In this document: in pieces, positions 7,869-15,649 of the stretch | How the letters are laid out: every line of letters begins with the position of its first letter | Position numbering within the stretch: position 1 is the first letter of the stretch | Source: VKMB-3413 sp041027365 | GTDB taxonomy: Bacteria; Pseudomonadota; Alphaproteobacteria; Rhizobiales; Rhizobiaceae | Direction of reading: 5' to 3' | DNA length: 64,000 bases | Assembly (NCBI RefSeq): GCF_041027365.1 | Contig: NZ_JBFTEH010000004.1 | Span: 124,001 to 188,000, forward strand | Program-made: the position numbers and the translations under genes | Notes under the pieces: model-generated | Databases searched by the model: none | The model's input: the letters and a program-made list of their open reading frames with translations, nothing else | Told to the model about the DNA's origin: nothing

Positions 7869-8993
7869 ATGGCGTGGACGTCTCGGATGATACTGGCTGC
7901 GGCTGCCGCCGCGGCGATTGCGGTCTCGCCCGCTGCGGCCGAGGAGCCGCTCAGCGGCTACGTCATCGCCCGCAGCGCCTGTTCGGCGACGCCGTCGATC
8001 CGCAACGCCGCCACCGATCCGGCGCTGCCGCTCCAGATCGATCGCGCCTACAGGCTGATCGCCGAGAACAGGGCGAACGGCACCCACTACCTGATCGAGG
8101 TGCCGGGCGCGCAGCCGGAACGGCGCTGGATCGAGAAGCGCTGCGGCATCCGCGTCGCCGCGGTGGACGAGCAGCCGCCGGGCGGCGGCACGAGCCAAGG
8201 CGGCAGCCCGGTTGCCGGGAATGCCGAAAACGCCTCCGCTACTCGCTCGGGAACCGGTGCAGGCGAGGGCACGAGCGCGCACTCCGGCCCATCGGGCGGC
8301 ACCAGCTCCGGCGGCGGCATGGCGAGCGGCGGAGCCGCGCATCGCGACCTCCTGCTGGCGATCAGCTGGGAGCCGGCCTTCTGCGAAACGCACAGCGGCA
8401 AGCCCGAATGTCGGGCCGAGACCGCCAGCAGCTTCGAGGCCACGCATTTCTCGCTGCACGGCCTCTGGCCGCAGCCGCGCGGCGTGGAATACTGCGGCGT
8501 TTCGGCCGCCAACAAGGCCGCCGACCGCGCCGGGCGTTGGGACCAGCTGCCCGAGCCGCAGCTCGACCCGGAGGTGAAGGCGAAGCTCGACCGGGTGATG
8601 CCGGGCACGCAGTCGCTGCTCGAACGTCACGAATGGCTGCGCCACGGCACCTGCTACGGCACCAGCGCCAACGAATACTTCTCGGACGCGATCGCGGCGC
8701 TCGCCGCGATCAACGCCTCGCCCGTCGGCGCGCTGTTCGCCGGTGCGCTGGAGCGGCCGCTGACCTCCGACAAGATCCGCGGCGCGTTCGACCAGGCCTT
8801 CGGCCAGGGCGCCGGCGCCCGCGTCAGGATCGCCTGCGACAAGGACGGCAGCCGGCGGCTCATCGGCGAGCTGACGATCGGCCTCGTCGGCGAGATCACG
8901 CCGACGCCGGACATGCAGAAGCTGATCATGGCGGCAAAGCCCACCAGCCCGGGCTGCACGGACGGCATCGTCGACGCGGTCGGGCTGCAATAG
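7869..8993 (+). CDS. secreted ribonuclease T2 family protein
   Basis: A 374-residue exported RNase. A signal peptide (about residues 1-24, ending SPAAAEEP) leads a short N-terminal domain (about 25-105, SH3-like in appearance), then a Gly/Ser-rich linker (about 105-155), then the RNase T2 domain. Both catalytic motifs are intact: CAS I in HFSLHGLWPQ and CAS II in HEWLRHGTCYG, each with its catalytic His. Several Cys pairs suggest periplasmic disulphides. The enzyme cleaves single-stranded RNA through 2',3'-cyclic intermediates, probably to scavenge nucleotides. GGAGG stands six bases before the ATG. No partner gene is evident nearby. Confidence 0.92.
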   Translation: MAWTSRMILAAAAAAAIAVSPAAAEEPLSGYVIARSACSATPSIRNAATDPALPLQIDRAYRLIAENRANGTHYLIEVPGAQPERRWIEKRCGIRVAAVDEQPPGGGTSQGGSPVAGNAENASATRSGTGAGEGTSAHSGPSGGTSSGGGMASGGAAHRDLLLAISWEPAFCETHSGKPECRAETASSFEATHFSLHGLWPQPRGVEYCGVSAANKAADRAGRWDQLPEPQLDPEVKAKLDRVMPGTQSLLERHEWLRHGTCYGTSANEYFSDAIAALAAINASPVGALFAGALERPLTSDKIRGAFDQAFGQGAGARVRIACDKDGSRRLIGELTIGLVGEITPTPDMQKLIMAAKPTSPGCTDGIVDAVGLQ

Positions 8994-9255
8994 ACGGGGC
9001 AAGGCGGCACAGACGGGCTGCCGCCGCGGCAAGCTGCCGCAGGCCGCCGTCTCGGCTGACACCGCGGGAAATCGCATAGCTGCTTTATTATCAGCCCGCT
9101 AGCAGGATGCGCCAAGATGCTTTCGGCGGGCTTCGAGGAGCCGTCGCACGGCCCAATCGCGTCTTGGGACTGTCGTTCCTCCGTTTGCGAAGCTCGCGGA
9201 TAGGAAGTCTTAAACGCAACGGCATACTCTTTTCGCGCGATCATGCGCAAAGGGA

Positions 9256-10293
9256 ATGCGTCCCCAGATGGATCTCAGTTCACCGAGACGATCGTCGCGG
9301 GCGGCCGCCGGATCTCCGTCGGCCGAAGGCGGGAACGCCGCATTGGAGGCGAAGATCGCGGCTCAGGACAGCCTGATCCGCGCCCAGGCAGCGGAACTCG
9401 CCCACAGCCGCAAGATCTTCGAGCGCGCCTCCGCCGTCGCCCGGATCGGCGTCTGGGAGTGCGATCTCCACACCCAACAACTCACCTGGACGAACGTCCT
9501 CTACGACATCTACGACCTGCCGCGCGGCGCCGAACTCGATCGCGGGGCGATCCTCCAATGCTATCCGGAGGCGACGCGCGCCGAACTGGAATCGGTGCGG
9601 GCGAAGGCGATCGAGGCGCGCAGCGGCTTCACGCTCGACACCGAAATCGTCACGGTGAAGAACAACCGGCGCTGGGTCCGGATCACCGCCAGCGTCGAGT
9701 GCGAGGGTGGCGAGCCGGCGCGGATCTTCGGCATGAAGCAGGACATCACCGAGGAGAAGCTGCTGGCCGAGCGCACTCGCTATCTGGCGGAATTCGACGT
9801 GATGACCGGCCTCGCCAATCGCAGCCAGTTCCAGGCGCGGCTCGCGGCGCTCGCCAGGAGTGGCGGAGCGGGGGCGCTGCTTCTGGTCGATCTCGACGCC
9901 TTCAAGCAGATCAACGACACCTATGGGCACTCGTTTGGCGACAATTGCCTGATCGAAGCCGCACGACGCCTGCAGGTGGCCGCCGCCGAGGCGGACCTGG
10001 TGGCGCGGATCGGCGGCGACGAATTCGCCGTGCTGATCGAGGGTCGGTGGAGCCGGGCGGCTCTCGAACGGCTGGCGGGACGCATCGTCGGCGCGTTCCA
10101 GAGTCCCCTCGACTGCGGCGGCGAGACCCTGGCGATCGGCGCGACGGTGGGCATCGCCAGCGCGGCCGCCTGCACGCCGTCCGAACTCTTCGTCAAGGCC
10201 GACATCGCGCTTTACGCGGCCAAGGCCGCCGGCCGGGGCCGCTCGCAGATGTTCTCCGCCGATCTCGACCGGCGCGCGATCCGGGCGGCGTGA
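9256..10293 (+). CDS. PAS-GGDEF diguanylate cyclase
   Basis: A 345-residue cytoplasmic signalling enzyme. Residues about 25-55 look helical or coiled, a PAS domain spans about 55-168 (ending FGMKQDITEEK), and the GGDEF domain spans about 175-335. The active-site loop RIGGDEFAVL (G253-F257) is intact, with the substrate-binding LVDLDAFKQINDTYGHSFGD segment, so cyclic di-GMP synthesis is expected. The product-inhibition I-site five residues upstream reads AEAD rather than RxxD, so feedback control is probably absent. No EAL domain and no membrane helix are seen. The start is uncertain: ATG 9256 or ATG 9268. Confidence 0.88.
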   Translation: MRPQMDLSSPRRSSRAAAGSPSAEGGNAALEAKIAAQDSLIRAQAAELAHSRKIFERASAVARIGVWECDLHTQQLTWTNVLYDIYDLPRGAELDRGAILQCYPEATRAELESVRAKAIEARSGFTLDTEIVTVKNNRRWVRITASVECEGGEPARIFGMKQDITEEKLLAERTRYLAEFDVMTGLANRSQFQARLAALARSGGAGALLLVDLDAFKQINDTYGHSFGDNCLIEAARRLQVAAAEADLVARIGGDEFAVLIEGRWSRAALERLAGRIVGAFQSPLDCGGETLAIGATVGIASAAACTPSELFVKADIALYAAKAAGRGRSQMFSADLDRRAIRAA

Positions 10294-10323
10294 CGGCGGC
10301 GTCGTCGGCCGCGCGCTGCCGTG

Positions 10324-11232
10324 TCAGAGCGCCTGCTGCAATGCCCGGCCGAGCCCGAATGCGCGCTGCTCGATCAGCGTCGGCACTTCGCAGACATAGC
10401 CCAGCGACTTGCGCCGCTCGTCGAAGATCCGCGTGTCCCACATGATCTGCTGACGCGCCTGGTCGGGCTCGGTGGGGACGGTGGTCGTCGCGCGCTGCTG
10501 CGCGTTGATCTCGGCGCTCTCCTTGCGGATTCTGGCCGCCATCGCCTTCTGCTTGGCGCCATAGCGCTCGATGCCGTTGACGACGTCGTTCCGCTCGGCG
10601 TTCAGCCGCGCCAGGATGTCGGTGAAGATCGCCGTCGTCTTGGCGGCGCGCTCGCCCTTCGGCAGCGACGTCACGAACTCCTTCACCTTCGCCTCGGCCT
10701 CGTCGAGCGGCAGGCGGCGCACCACGACTTCGTCGACCAGCGCCTGCATCGCCGGGGTCCGCGGCACGTCCTTCGCCTGCGAGAGGTCGGGCCCGGCCCA
10801 GATCTGCGCCGGGGTGATGGTGTCGACGAGACGCTGGGCGCAGGGCCAGTTGGTCGTGCCCTTCTGCGGCCCGCGGGCAAAGGCCATCGGACTTGCCGCG
10901 GCGGTCTCGCCGGGCCCGACGACCGTGGTCGGCGCGGGCACCATGGCGCCGCCCTGCGAGGTCACCGCCGGGGCCTGCGATGCGCCGGGCGGCTCGGCCG
11001 GAGCGGCCTCTTGCGTTGCGGCGGCTCCGGGCGAGCGCTGCGGGGCACCGCCCGGCTTCCAGTTCGGCGCGTTCTTCGGCGCCGGGCCGGGCAGGACGAA
11101 GCCCTTCGGTATCGCGCGCGGCTGCGCGCCGTCCTGGGCGAAGCCCGGCTGCGACAGGACCATTGCGACGCAGAGCGCCGGAGCGCCGACGACGACCGTG
11201 CCCGCAGCGCGGAACATCATGCGTGCGAACAT
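10324..11232 (-). CDS. exported protein of the PQQ/lut-type ABC cluster, function unknown
   Basis: A 302-residue secreted protein: signal peptide (about residues 1-32, ending QPGFAQDG), a Pro/Ala-rich linker (to about 115), then a helical domain with two Cys (in WPCAQRLVDT and LGYVCEVPTL) that could form a disulphide. I do not recognise a named domain. It is the last gene of the leftward cluster and lies 135 bases after the ABC permease. In Methylorubrum extorquens the lut cluster also carries an exported protein of unknown role (LutG) after the ABC membrane gene, so a counterpart is plausible by position only. GGGAGG lies seven bases before the chosen ATG at 11232. Confidence 0.7.
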   Translation of the reverse strand: MFARMMFRAAGTVVVGAPALCVAMVLSQPGFAQDGAQPRAIPKGFVLPGPAPKNAPNWKPGGAPQRSPGAAATQEAAPAEPPGASQAPAVTSQGGAMVPAPTTVVGPGETAAASPMAFARGPQKGTTNWPCAQRLVDTITPAQIWAGPDLSQAKDVPRTPAMQALVDEVVVRRLPLDEAEAKVKEFVTSLPKGERAAKTTAIFTDILARLNAERNDVVNGIERYGAKQKAMAARIRKESAEINAQQRATTTVPTEPDQARQQIMWDTRIFDERRKSLGYVCEVPTLIEQRAFGLGRALQQAL

Positions 11233-11367
11233 GTGAAACCTCCCAGTTTCCTGCAGCGTCCTCCGGCCTGCCGAAGGACGCTCGAACTCATTGGACCTGC
11301 GCATCACACTTGCCGACGGTCGCTGCCGGCCCGCGGACGGATGCGGGTGCGTTGCGCACGCGCCCTC

Positions 11368-12231
11368 TCACGACTGGCGCTTGCGGCTGATGACGCCCCT
11401 CGCCGGATCGTAGGCGAGGATCGCGCCCCCGAGGAAGACGATGGTGCAGCCGAGGACGACCAGCAGCGCCGTGAGGTTCAGCTGTTCGTAGAGGGCGAAG
11501 CGGATCAGCTCGACCCCGTGAGTGAAGGGGTTCGCCAGGCAGATGTCGTAGAGCAGCGGGCTGCCCTCCTGCACCCGCCACAGCGGATAGAGCGCCGAGG
11601 AGGCGAAATACATCGGGAAGATCACGAAGTTCATAACGCCCGCGAAGTTCTCGAGCTGGTTGATCAGCGAGGACAGGAGCATGCCGAGGGAGCCGAGCAT
11701 CAGCCCGGTCAGGACGATCGCCGGCAGGGCGTAGAGATAGCCCGGCCAGTCCGGCTTGACGTCCCAGAACCAGGCGATCCCGAGGAACACGTAGACCTGC
11801 AGCACGCCGACGGCGACGCCGGCGCAGAGCTTGGACACCAGCAGGAACCAGCGCGGCAGCGGCGAGACGAGCAGCGTCTTCATCGTCCCGGTCTCGCGGT
11901 CGTAGACCATCGACAGCGAGGACTGCATGCCGTTGAAGAGCAGCACCATGCCGGCGAGGCCGGGGACGATATAGACCTCGTAGAGAATGTAGGTCTGGTA
12001 GGGCGCGATGATCGACACGCCCAGAACCTGGCGGAAGCCGGCGGCGAAGATGAACAGCCACATCAGCGGGCGCACCAGCGCCGAGACGAAGCGCTCGCGC
12101 TGGTGCAGGAAACGCAGCCATTCGCGCCAGACGACGCCCTTGAGGCAGATCCAGTAGGCGAAGAGCGGGAAGCCGCGCCGCTCGGCGGCGCGCGGAGGAT
12201 CGACGCGCGGATCGAGGGAAGCGGTGGTCAC
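11368..12231 (-). CDS. ABC-2 type permease of the PQQ-associated transporter
   Basis: A 287-residue ABC-2 family membrane subunit with six hydrophobic helices, including PLMWLFIFAAGFRQVLGVSI near the start and the NPFTHGVELIRFALY segment typical of ABC-2 permeases near the C-terminus. It resembles the PedC-type permeases found beside PQQ-dependent alcohol dehydrogenases, and corresponds in position to LutF of the lanthanide-uptake cluster. Its start ATG overlaps the stop of the ATPase gene by four bases (ATGA), so the two are translationally coupled. Whether it imports or exports, and what, cannot be read from sequence. Confidence 0.85.
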   Translation of the reverse strand: MTTASLDPRVDPPRAAERRGFPLFAYWICLKGVVWREWLRFLHQRERFVSALVRPLMWLFIFAAGFRQVLGVSIIAPYQTYILYEVYIVPGLAGMVLLFNGMQSSLSMVYDRETGTMKTLLVSPLPRWFLLVSKLCAGVAVGVLQVYVFLGIAWFWDVKPDWPGYLYALPAIVLTGLMLGSLGMLLSSLINQLENFAGVMNFVIFPMYFASSALYPLWRVQEGSPLLYDICLANPFTHGVELIRFALYEQLNLTALLVVLGCTIVFLGGAILAYDPARGVISRKRQS

Positions 12232-12995
12232 GAGGCCATCTCCAGTTCCACCGGCCGGCCGGCGAGGCCGGTGAGGCGCGAGAAGGCCTCGCGGATCGAG
12301 CCGGCGCTTTCCCGCGCGACGATCTCCGGCACCAGGCCCTCGGCGAGCACCTTGCCGTGATGCAGGACCACCACCCGGTCGCTTTCGTCGATCTCGTCGA
12401 TGAGATGGGTCGCCCAGAGGACGGAGACACCTTCCTCCTTCACCAGCCGCCGCACCTCCGCGACGATGTCGGCGCGCGAGCGGATGTCGAGGCCGACGGT
12501 CGGCTCGTCGAGCAGGATCAGCCGCGGCCGGTGCATGAAGGCGCGCACGATCTCGATGCGGCGCAGCTGGCCGCCGGAGAGGTTGCGGGCCTTGTCGCCG
12601 AGCCGGTCGATGAGGTCGGAGCCCTTCAGGATCTCCCCGATGCGCTGCTTCGCCTCCGCGCGGGGGATGCCGTGCAGCGCGGCGTGGTAGACGAGGTTCT
12701 GCCGGATCGACAGGTCGAGATCGAGGGTGCGCGCCTGGAAGACAATGCCGAGGCGCCGGAGCGCCTCGCCGGGGTCGCGGTTGAGGTCGTGGCCGAGGAC
12801 CGAGATCGACCCCTCGCGCACGTTGAACAGCCGCGTGATCAGCGAATAGAGCGTCGACTTGCCGGCGCCGTTCGGGCCGAGGAGGGCGGTAAACGAGCCC
12901 TGCGGCACGGTGAAGGAGACGTCGTCCAGCGCGCGCCGCGGGCCGTAGGAATGGCTCACATGGCGCACGTCCAGGGCTGCTTCTGCGTCGCTCAT
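12228..12995 (-). CDS. ABC transporter ATP-binding subunit of the PQQ-associated transporter
   Basis: A 255-residue ABC ATPase. Walker A GPNGAGKST (about 38-46), the Q-loop in GIVFQARTLD, signature LSGGQLRRIE, Walker B LILLDEPTVGLD and the switch His in LWATHLIDEID are all intact. It resembles the PQQ-associated ATPase family and corresponds by position to LutE. It powers the downstream permease, whose gene it overlaps by four bases. Start choice is ambiguous: ATG 12995 (MSDAEAALDVRHV) is preferred, but GTG 13031, which would add twelve residues, has its own AGGGAG element. Confidence 0.9.
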   Translation of the reverse strand: MSDAEAALDVRHVSHSYGPRRALDDVSFTVPQGSFTALLGPNGAGKSTLYSLITRLFNVREGSISVLGHDLNRDPGEALRRLGIVFQARTLDLDLSIRQNLVYHAALHGIPRAEAKQRIGEILKGSDLIDRLGDKARNLSGGQLRRIEIVRAFMHRPRLILLDEPTVGLDIRSRADIVAEVRRLVKEEGVSVLWATHLIDEIDESDRVVVLHHGKVLAEGLVPEIVARESAGSIREAFSRLTGLAGRPVELEMAS

Positions 12996-13110
12996 CCTCA
13001 CGCCTTGCCGATTCTTCCTGCGCTCACGCACTGCTCCCTGAGACGGCGGACGCGGCGCGATCGCCGCCGCAGGCCGCCACGGCCACGGTCCGCCGGCGGC
13101 CGGTCACGCG

Positions 13111-13740
13111 TCAACGCACGATCAGGATCGTGCCCTGCATGCCCTTGCCGCTCTTGGCGTCGCCGACATGCCAGGAATAGCGCCCCGGCTGCACCGCCTT
13201 GAAGTAGACCGATATGGTCCCCTTGTCGTCATATTCGAGCCAGGCCGGCGCCCCGGCCATGTGGACCTCGAGATCGTCGACGACGATCTGGTCGATCCAG
13301 ATGTTGCGGAAGAAGTCCGATGCCTGGAATTTGTACTCCAGCCCGCCGTTCGAGGTGATGTCCATCCGGTAGGCCTGGCCGGCGCGCAGCACGTAGTCGT
13401 TGCGGCTCGCCGCATAGTCGTCGCCGGGCTTGCCGAGCACGAGCGGCGGCAGGATCCGGCTGGTCAGCGAGACCTTCGGCAGGCCCAGCTGGTCGCCCGA
13501 CATGGCGTTCGCGGGCATCATCGCCATCTTCTTGGCCGCTGCGACGGCCTTGTCCTGCGTGGCTGCGGCTGCCGCCTCCGCCTTCGTCTGAGCGGCACCG
13601 CCGGCCGCGTCACCGTCGTCGTCTCCCGCCTTGCCCTGCTGCTGGGTGTCGGGACCGTTGCCCTGCGCGAACGCTGCGGGGACGCTCATGGGGGCGAAGG
13701 CGAGCGTTGCCGCCATTAGCTTGAGCCAAAGGGGTCTCAT
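13111..13740 (-). CDS. periplasmic cupredoxin-fold-like protein, Cys-free
   Basis: About 209 residues with a signal peptide (1-25, ending PAAFAQ), a short acidic patch GDDDGDAAGG, an Ala/Lys-rich helix, and a C-terminal beta domain (about 85-209) ending PGRYSWHVGDAKSGKGMQG and TILIV. That ending looks like the last strands of a cupredoxin, but the protein has no cysteine, so a normal type-1 copper site is impossible. It could bind another metal or act as a structural partner. It lies between the beta-propeller and the ATPase genes. Start ATG 13740 is used; TTG 13746 has better spacing from GGGAGG and remains possible. Confidence 0.65.
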   Translation of the reverse strand: MRPLWLKLMAATLAFAPMSVPAAFAQGNGPDTQQQGKAGDDDGDAAGGAAQTKAEAAAAATQDKAVAAAKKMAMMPANAMSGDQLGLPKVSLTSRILPPLVLGKPGDDYAASRNDYVLRAGQAYRMDITSNGGLEYKFQASDFFRNIWIDQIVVDDLEVHMAGAPAWLEYDDKGTISVYFKAVQPGRYSWHVGDAKSGKGMQGTILIVR

Positions 13741-13800
13741 CGGCAAAAATCCTCCCGGTTGCCGTTGTCCATCCGCAAGACCGCGCGCAGCGGCCGGCGC

Positions 13801-14775
13801 CTACTTGATGTCCGCGACCGCGGCACCCCAGGGCTGCTGCCCGACCTGCACGGTCTTGATCACCTCGTCGTCGGCGGTGTCGATGATCGAGACGTCGTTG
13901 GAGATGCCATTGGTGGTGAAGAGGTATTTTTCGTCGGGCGAGAAGGCGAAGTGCCAGACCCGCTGGCCGACGAGCAGATACTTCTCGACCTTGTAGGCCT
14001 TGGCATCGATCACCGCGACGCGGTTCGCGGGACCCAGCGCGACATAGGCCTTGGAGCCGTCCTTGGTGATCGCGATGCCGACCGCCTGGATCGCCTCGGC
14101 GCGGATGCCCGGGATCTGGAAGCTGATCGTATGCGTCACCTCCTTGGTCTTCATGTCGATGACCTTGACGGTGCCGCCGATCTCCGAGGAGACCCAGACC
14201 TCGGAATTGTCCGCCTTGAAGGCGGCGAAGCGCGGCCGGGTGTCGACGAGGACGTTCGCGGTGATCTGCTGGCTGTCCTTGTCGATGAAATGCGCCATCG
14301 ACGTCGTCTCGGACGTGTTCACGATGGTCTGGCCGTCGGGCGAGACCGCCATGCCCTCCGGCTCGACGCCGACCGGGATTTCCGCCGTCATCGCGCCGGT
14401 CTGAAGGTCGATCACGGTGACGAGGTTGTCGTTCTCGTTGGCGGCATAGAGCGTCTTGCCGTCCGGCGAGACCGCCAGCAGCTCGGGGTCCGGTCCCGAG
14501 GGCAGGGTGCCGATCTTCTTGTGGGTCTTCGTGTCGAAGACGGTGATCAGGTCGTCGTCGGAGGTGCAGACATAGATCTTCGTCTGGTCCGGCGAGGTGA
14601 CGATGCCGCGCGGCCGTTGTCCCGCCCGGAAGGTGTCGGTCACCTTGAAGCCATCGGAATCGATGACGGTGATGTCGTTGCCCTTCTCGTTGGTGACGAA
14701 GATCTTGTAGGCGAAGGCCGGACTGGCGGACGCCGCGAGCCCTGCGGCGACAGCCGCGATGAAAACGCGTCTCAT
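13801..14775 (-). CDS. periplasmic YVTN beta-propeller protein of the PQQ cluster
   Basis: A 324-residue secreted propeller: signal peptide about 1-22 (ending SPAFAYKIF), then repeated blades with the pattern xxVIDxxT and AVSPDGKTLYAANE. It matches the PQQ-dependent-catabolism-associated propeller family found next to PQQ alcohol dehydrogenase ABC systems; a beta-propeller protein is also part of the lut cluster. The role is thought to be periplasmic binding or scaffolding rather than catalysis. GGGAGG with good spacing supports ATG 14775. It is 60 bases upstream of the cupredoxin-like gene and 235 bases downstream of the response regulator. Confidence 0.88.
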   Translation of the reverse strand: MRRVFIAAVAAGLAASASPAFAYKIFVTNEKGNDITVIDSDGFKVTDTFRAGQRPRGIVTSPDQTKIYVCTSDDDLITVFDTKTHKKIGTLPSGPDPELLAVSPDGKTLYAANENDNLVTVIDLQTGAMTAEIPVGVEPEGMAVSPDGQTIVNTSETTSMAHFIDKDSQQITANVLVDTRPRFAAFKADNSEVWVSSEIGGTVKVIDMKTKEVTHTISFQIPGIRAEAIQAVGIAITKDGSKAYVALGPANRVAVIDAKAYKVEKYLLVGQRVWHFAFSPDEKYLFTTNGISNDVSIIDTADDEVIKTVQVGQQPWGAAVADIK

Positions 14776-15010
14776 TCTTCCTCCCGTGAGCCGTCCGGCA
14801 TGCCCGGCGAACATGCCGTCGCGGCCGTCGCACGGAGGCCTGCGGCGCGACAGGCCGGCGACCCGCGTGGACGGTTCCGGCCGCCTCCGGCCTTCGTGCC
14901 GCTGGGAGGGCAGGAGGACCGGAAGACGACCGGGATGCCAAGCTACCCCGCGGTTTTCAGAGGCAGCAACGGGACAAGTTCCCGTGTTTCGAGCCGTCGG
15001 AGCGCAAGCC

Positions 15011-15649
15011 TCAGTCCTCGCCGTGATCGAGCATGCGTCCGCCCTTCGTCTCGATGGCGAAGCGGACGAGGTCGGAGGTCCGCTCGACGCCGAGCTTCTC
15101 CTTCATGCGGGTCGAGGTGTTGGCGATCGTCTTGTAGGCGACGCCCAGTCCCTGCGCGATCTCGGTGAGGCTCTTGCCGTCGCCGAGCATGTGGAGGATC
15201 TGCAGCTCGCGCCGGGTGAGGTCGGCGACGCTGCCGCGCGCGTTCTCGTTCTCCGCCATCAGCGCCGCCGTCTCGCTGTCGACATAGGGCTGGTCCTCGA
15301 GCGCCTTCTCGATCGCGACCAGAAGTTCGTCCGAGGGCGCGCTCTTCGAGACATAGCCGAGCGCGCCGTCCCTGCGGGCGGAGGCGGCGTAGACGATGTC
15401 CGAATACATCGAGAAGACGACGATCCGCGCCTTCGGATCGTCCGCCCGCAGCCGCCTCAGGACATCGAGCCCGCTGCCGTTCTTCAGGTTGATGTCGAGG
15501 ACGGTGACGTCGGGCCGCAGCTTGCGGAAGGCGGCGAGCGCCGTGGACGGGGACTCCGCCTCGCCGATCTCGGTCACCGGCAGCGCCTCGACCAGCCGCC
15601 GGATGCCGTCCCTGACGACCGTATGGTCGTCGACGATCAGGATCTTCAT
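15011..15649 (-). CDS. NarL/FixJ-family response regulator
   Basis: A 212-residue regulator. The receiver domain (about 1-120) has the acidic pair D7/D8, phospho-acceptor D52 in VTVLDINLKNGSG and the conserved Lys in LGYVSKSAPSDE. A LuxR-type helix-turn-helix follows (about 145-205), with LTRRELQILHMLGDGKSLTEI. Its ATG overlaps the histidine kinase stop by four bases (ATGA), so it is the kinase's cognate partner. Sitting between the substrate-binding protein and the beta-propeller genes, it probably controls this cluster or the PQQ dehydrogenases, as ExaE/AgmR-type regulators do; that is inference from context. Confidence 0.93.
   Translation of the reverse strand: MKILIVDDHTVVRDGIRRLVEALPVTEIGEAESPSTALAAFRKLRPDVTVLDINLKNGSGLDVLRRLRADDPKARIVVFSMYSDIVYAASARRDGALGYVSKSAPSDELLVAIEKALEDQPYVDSETAALMAENENARGSVADLTRRELQILHMLGDGKSLTEIAQGLGVAYKTIANTSTRMKEKLGVERTSDLVRFAIETKGGRMLDHGED

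Noticed and set aside
13594..13625. Acidic GDDDGD segment as a possible lanmodulin-type EF-hand
   Set aside because: It lacks the twelve-residue EF loop spacing and flanking helices; it is only an acidic linker, so I kept metal binding as a question rather than a call.
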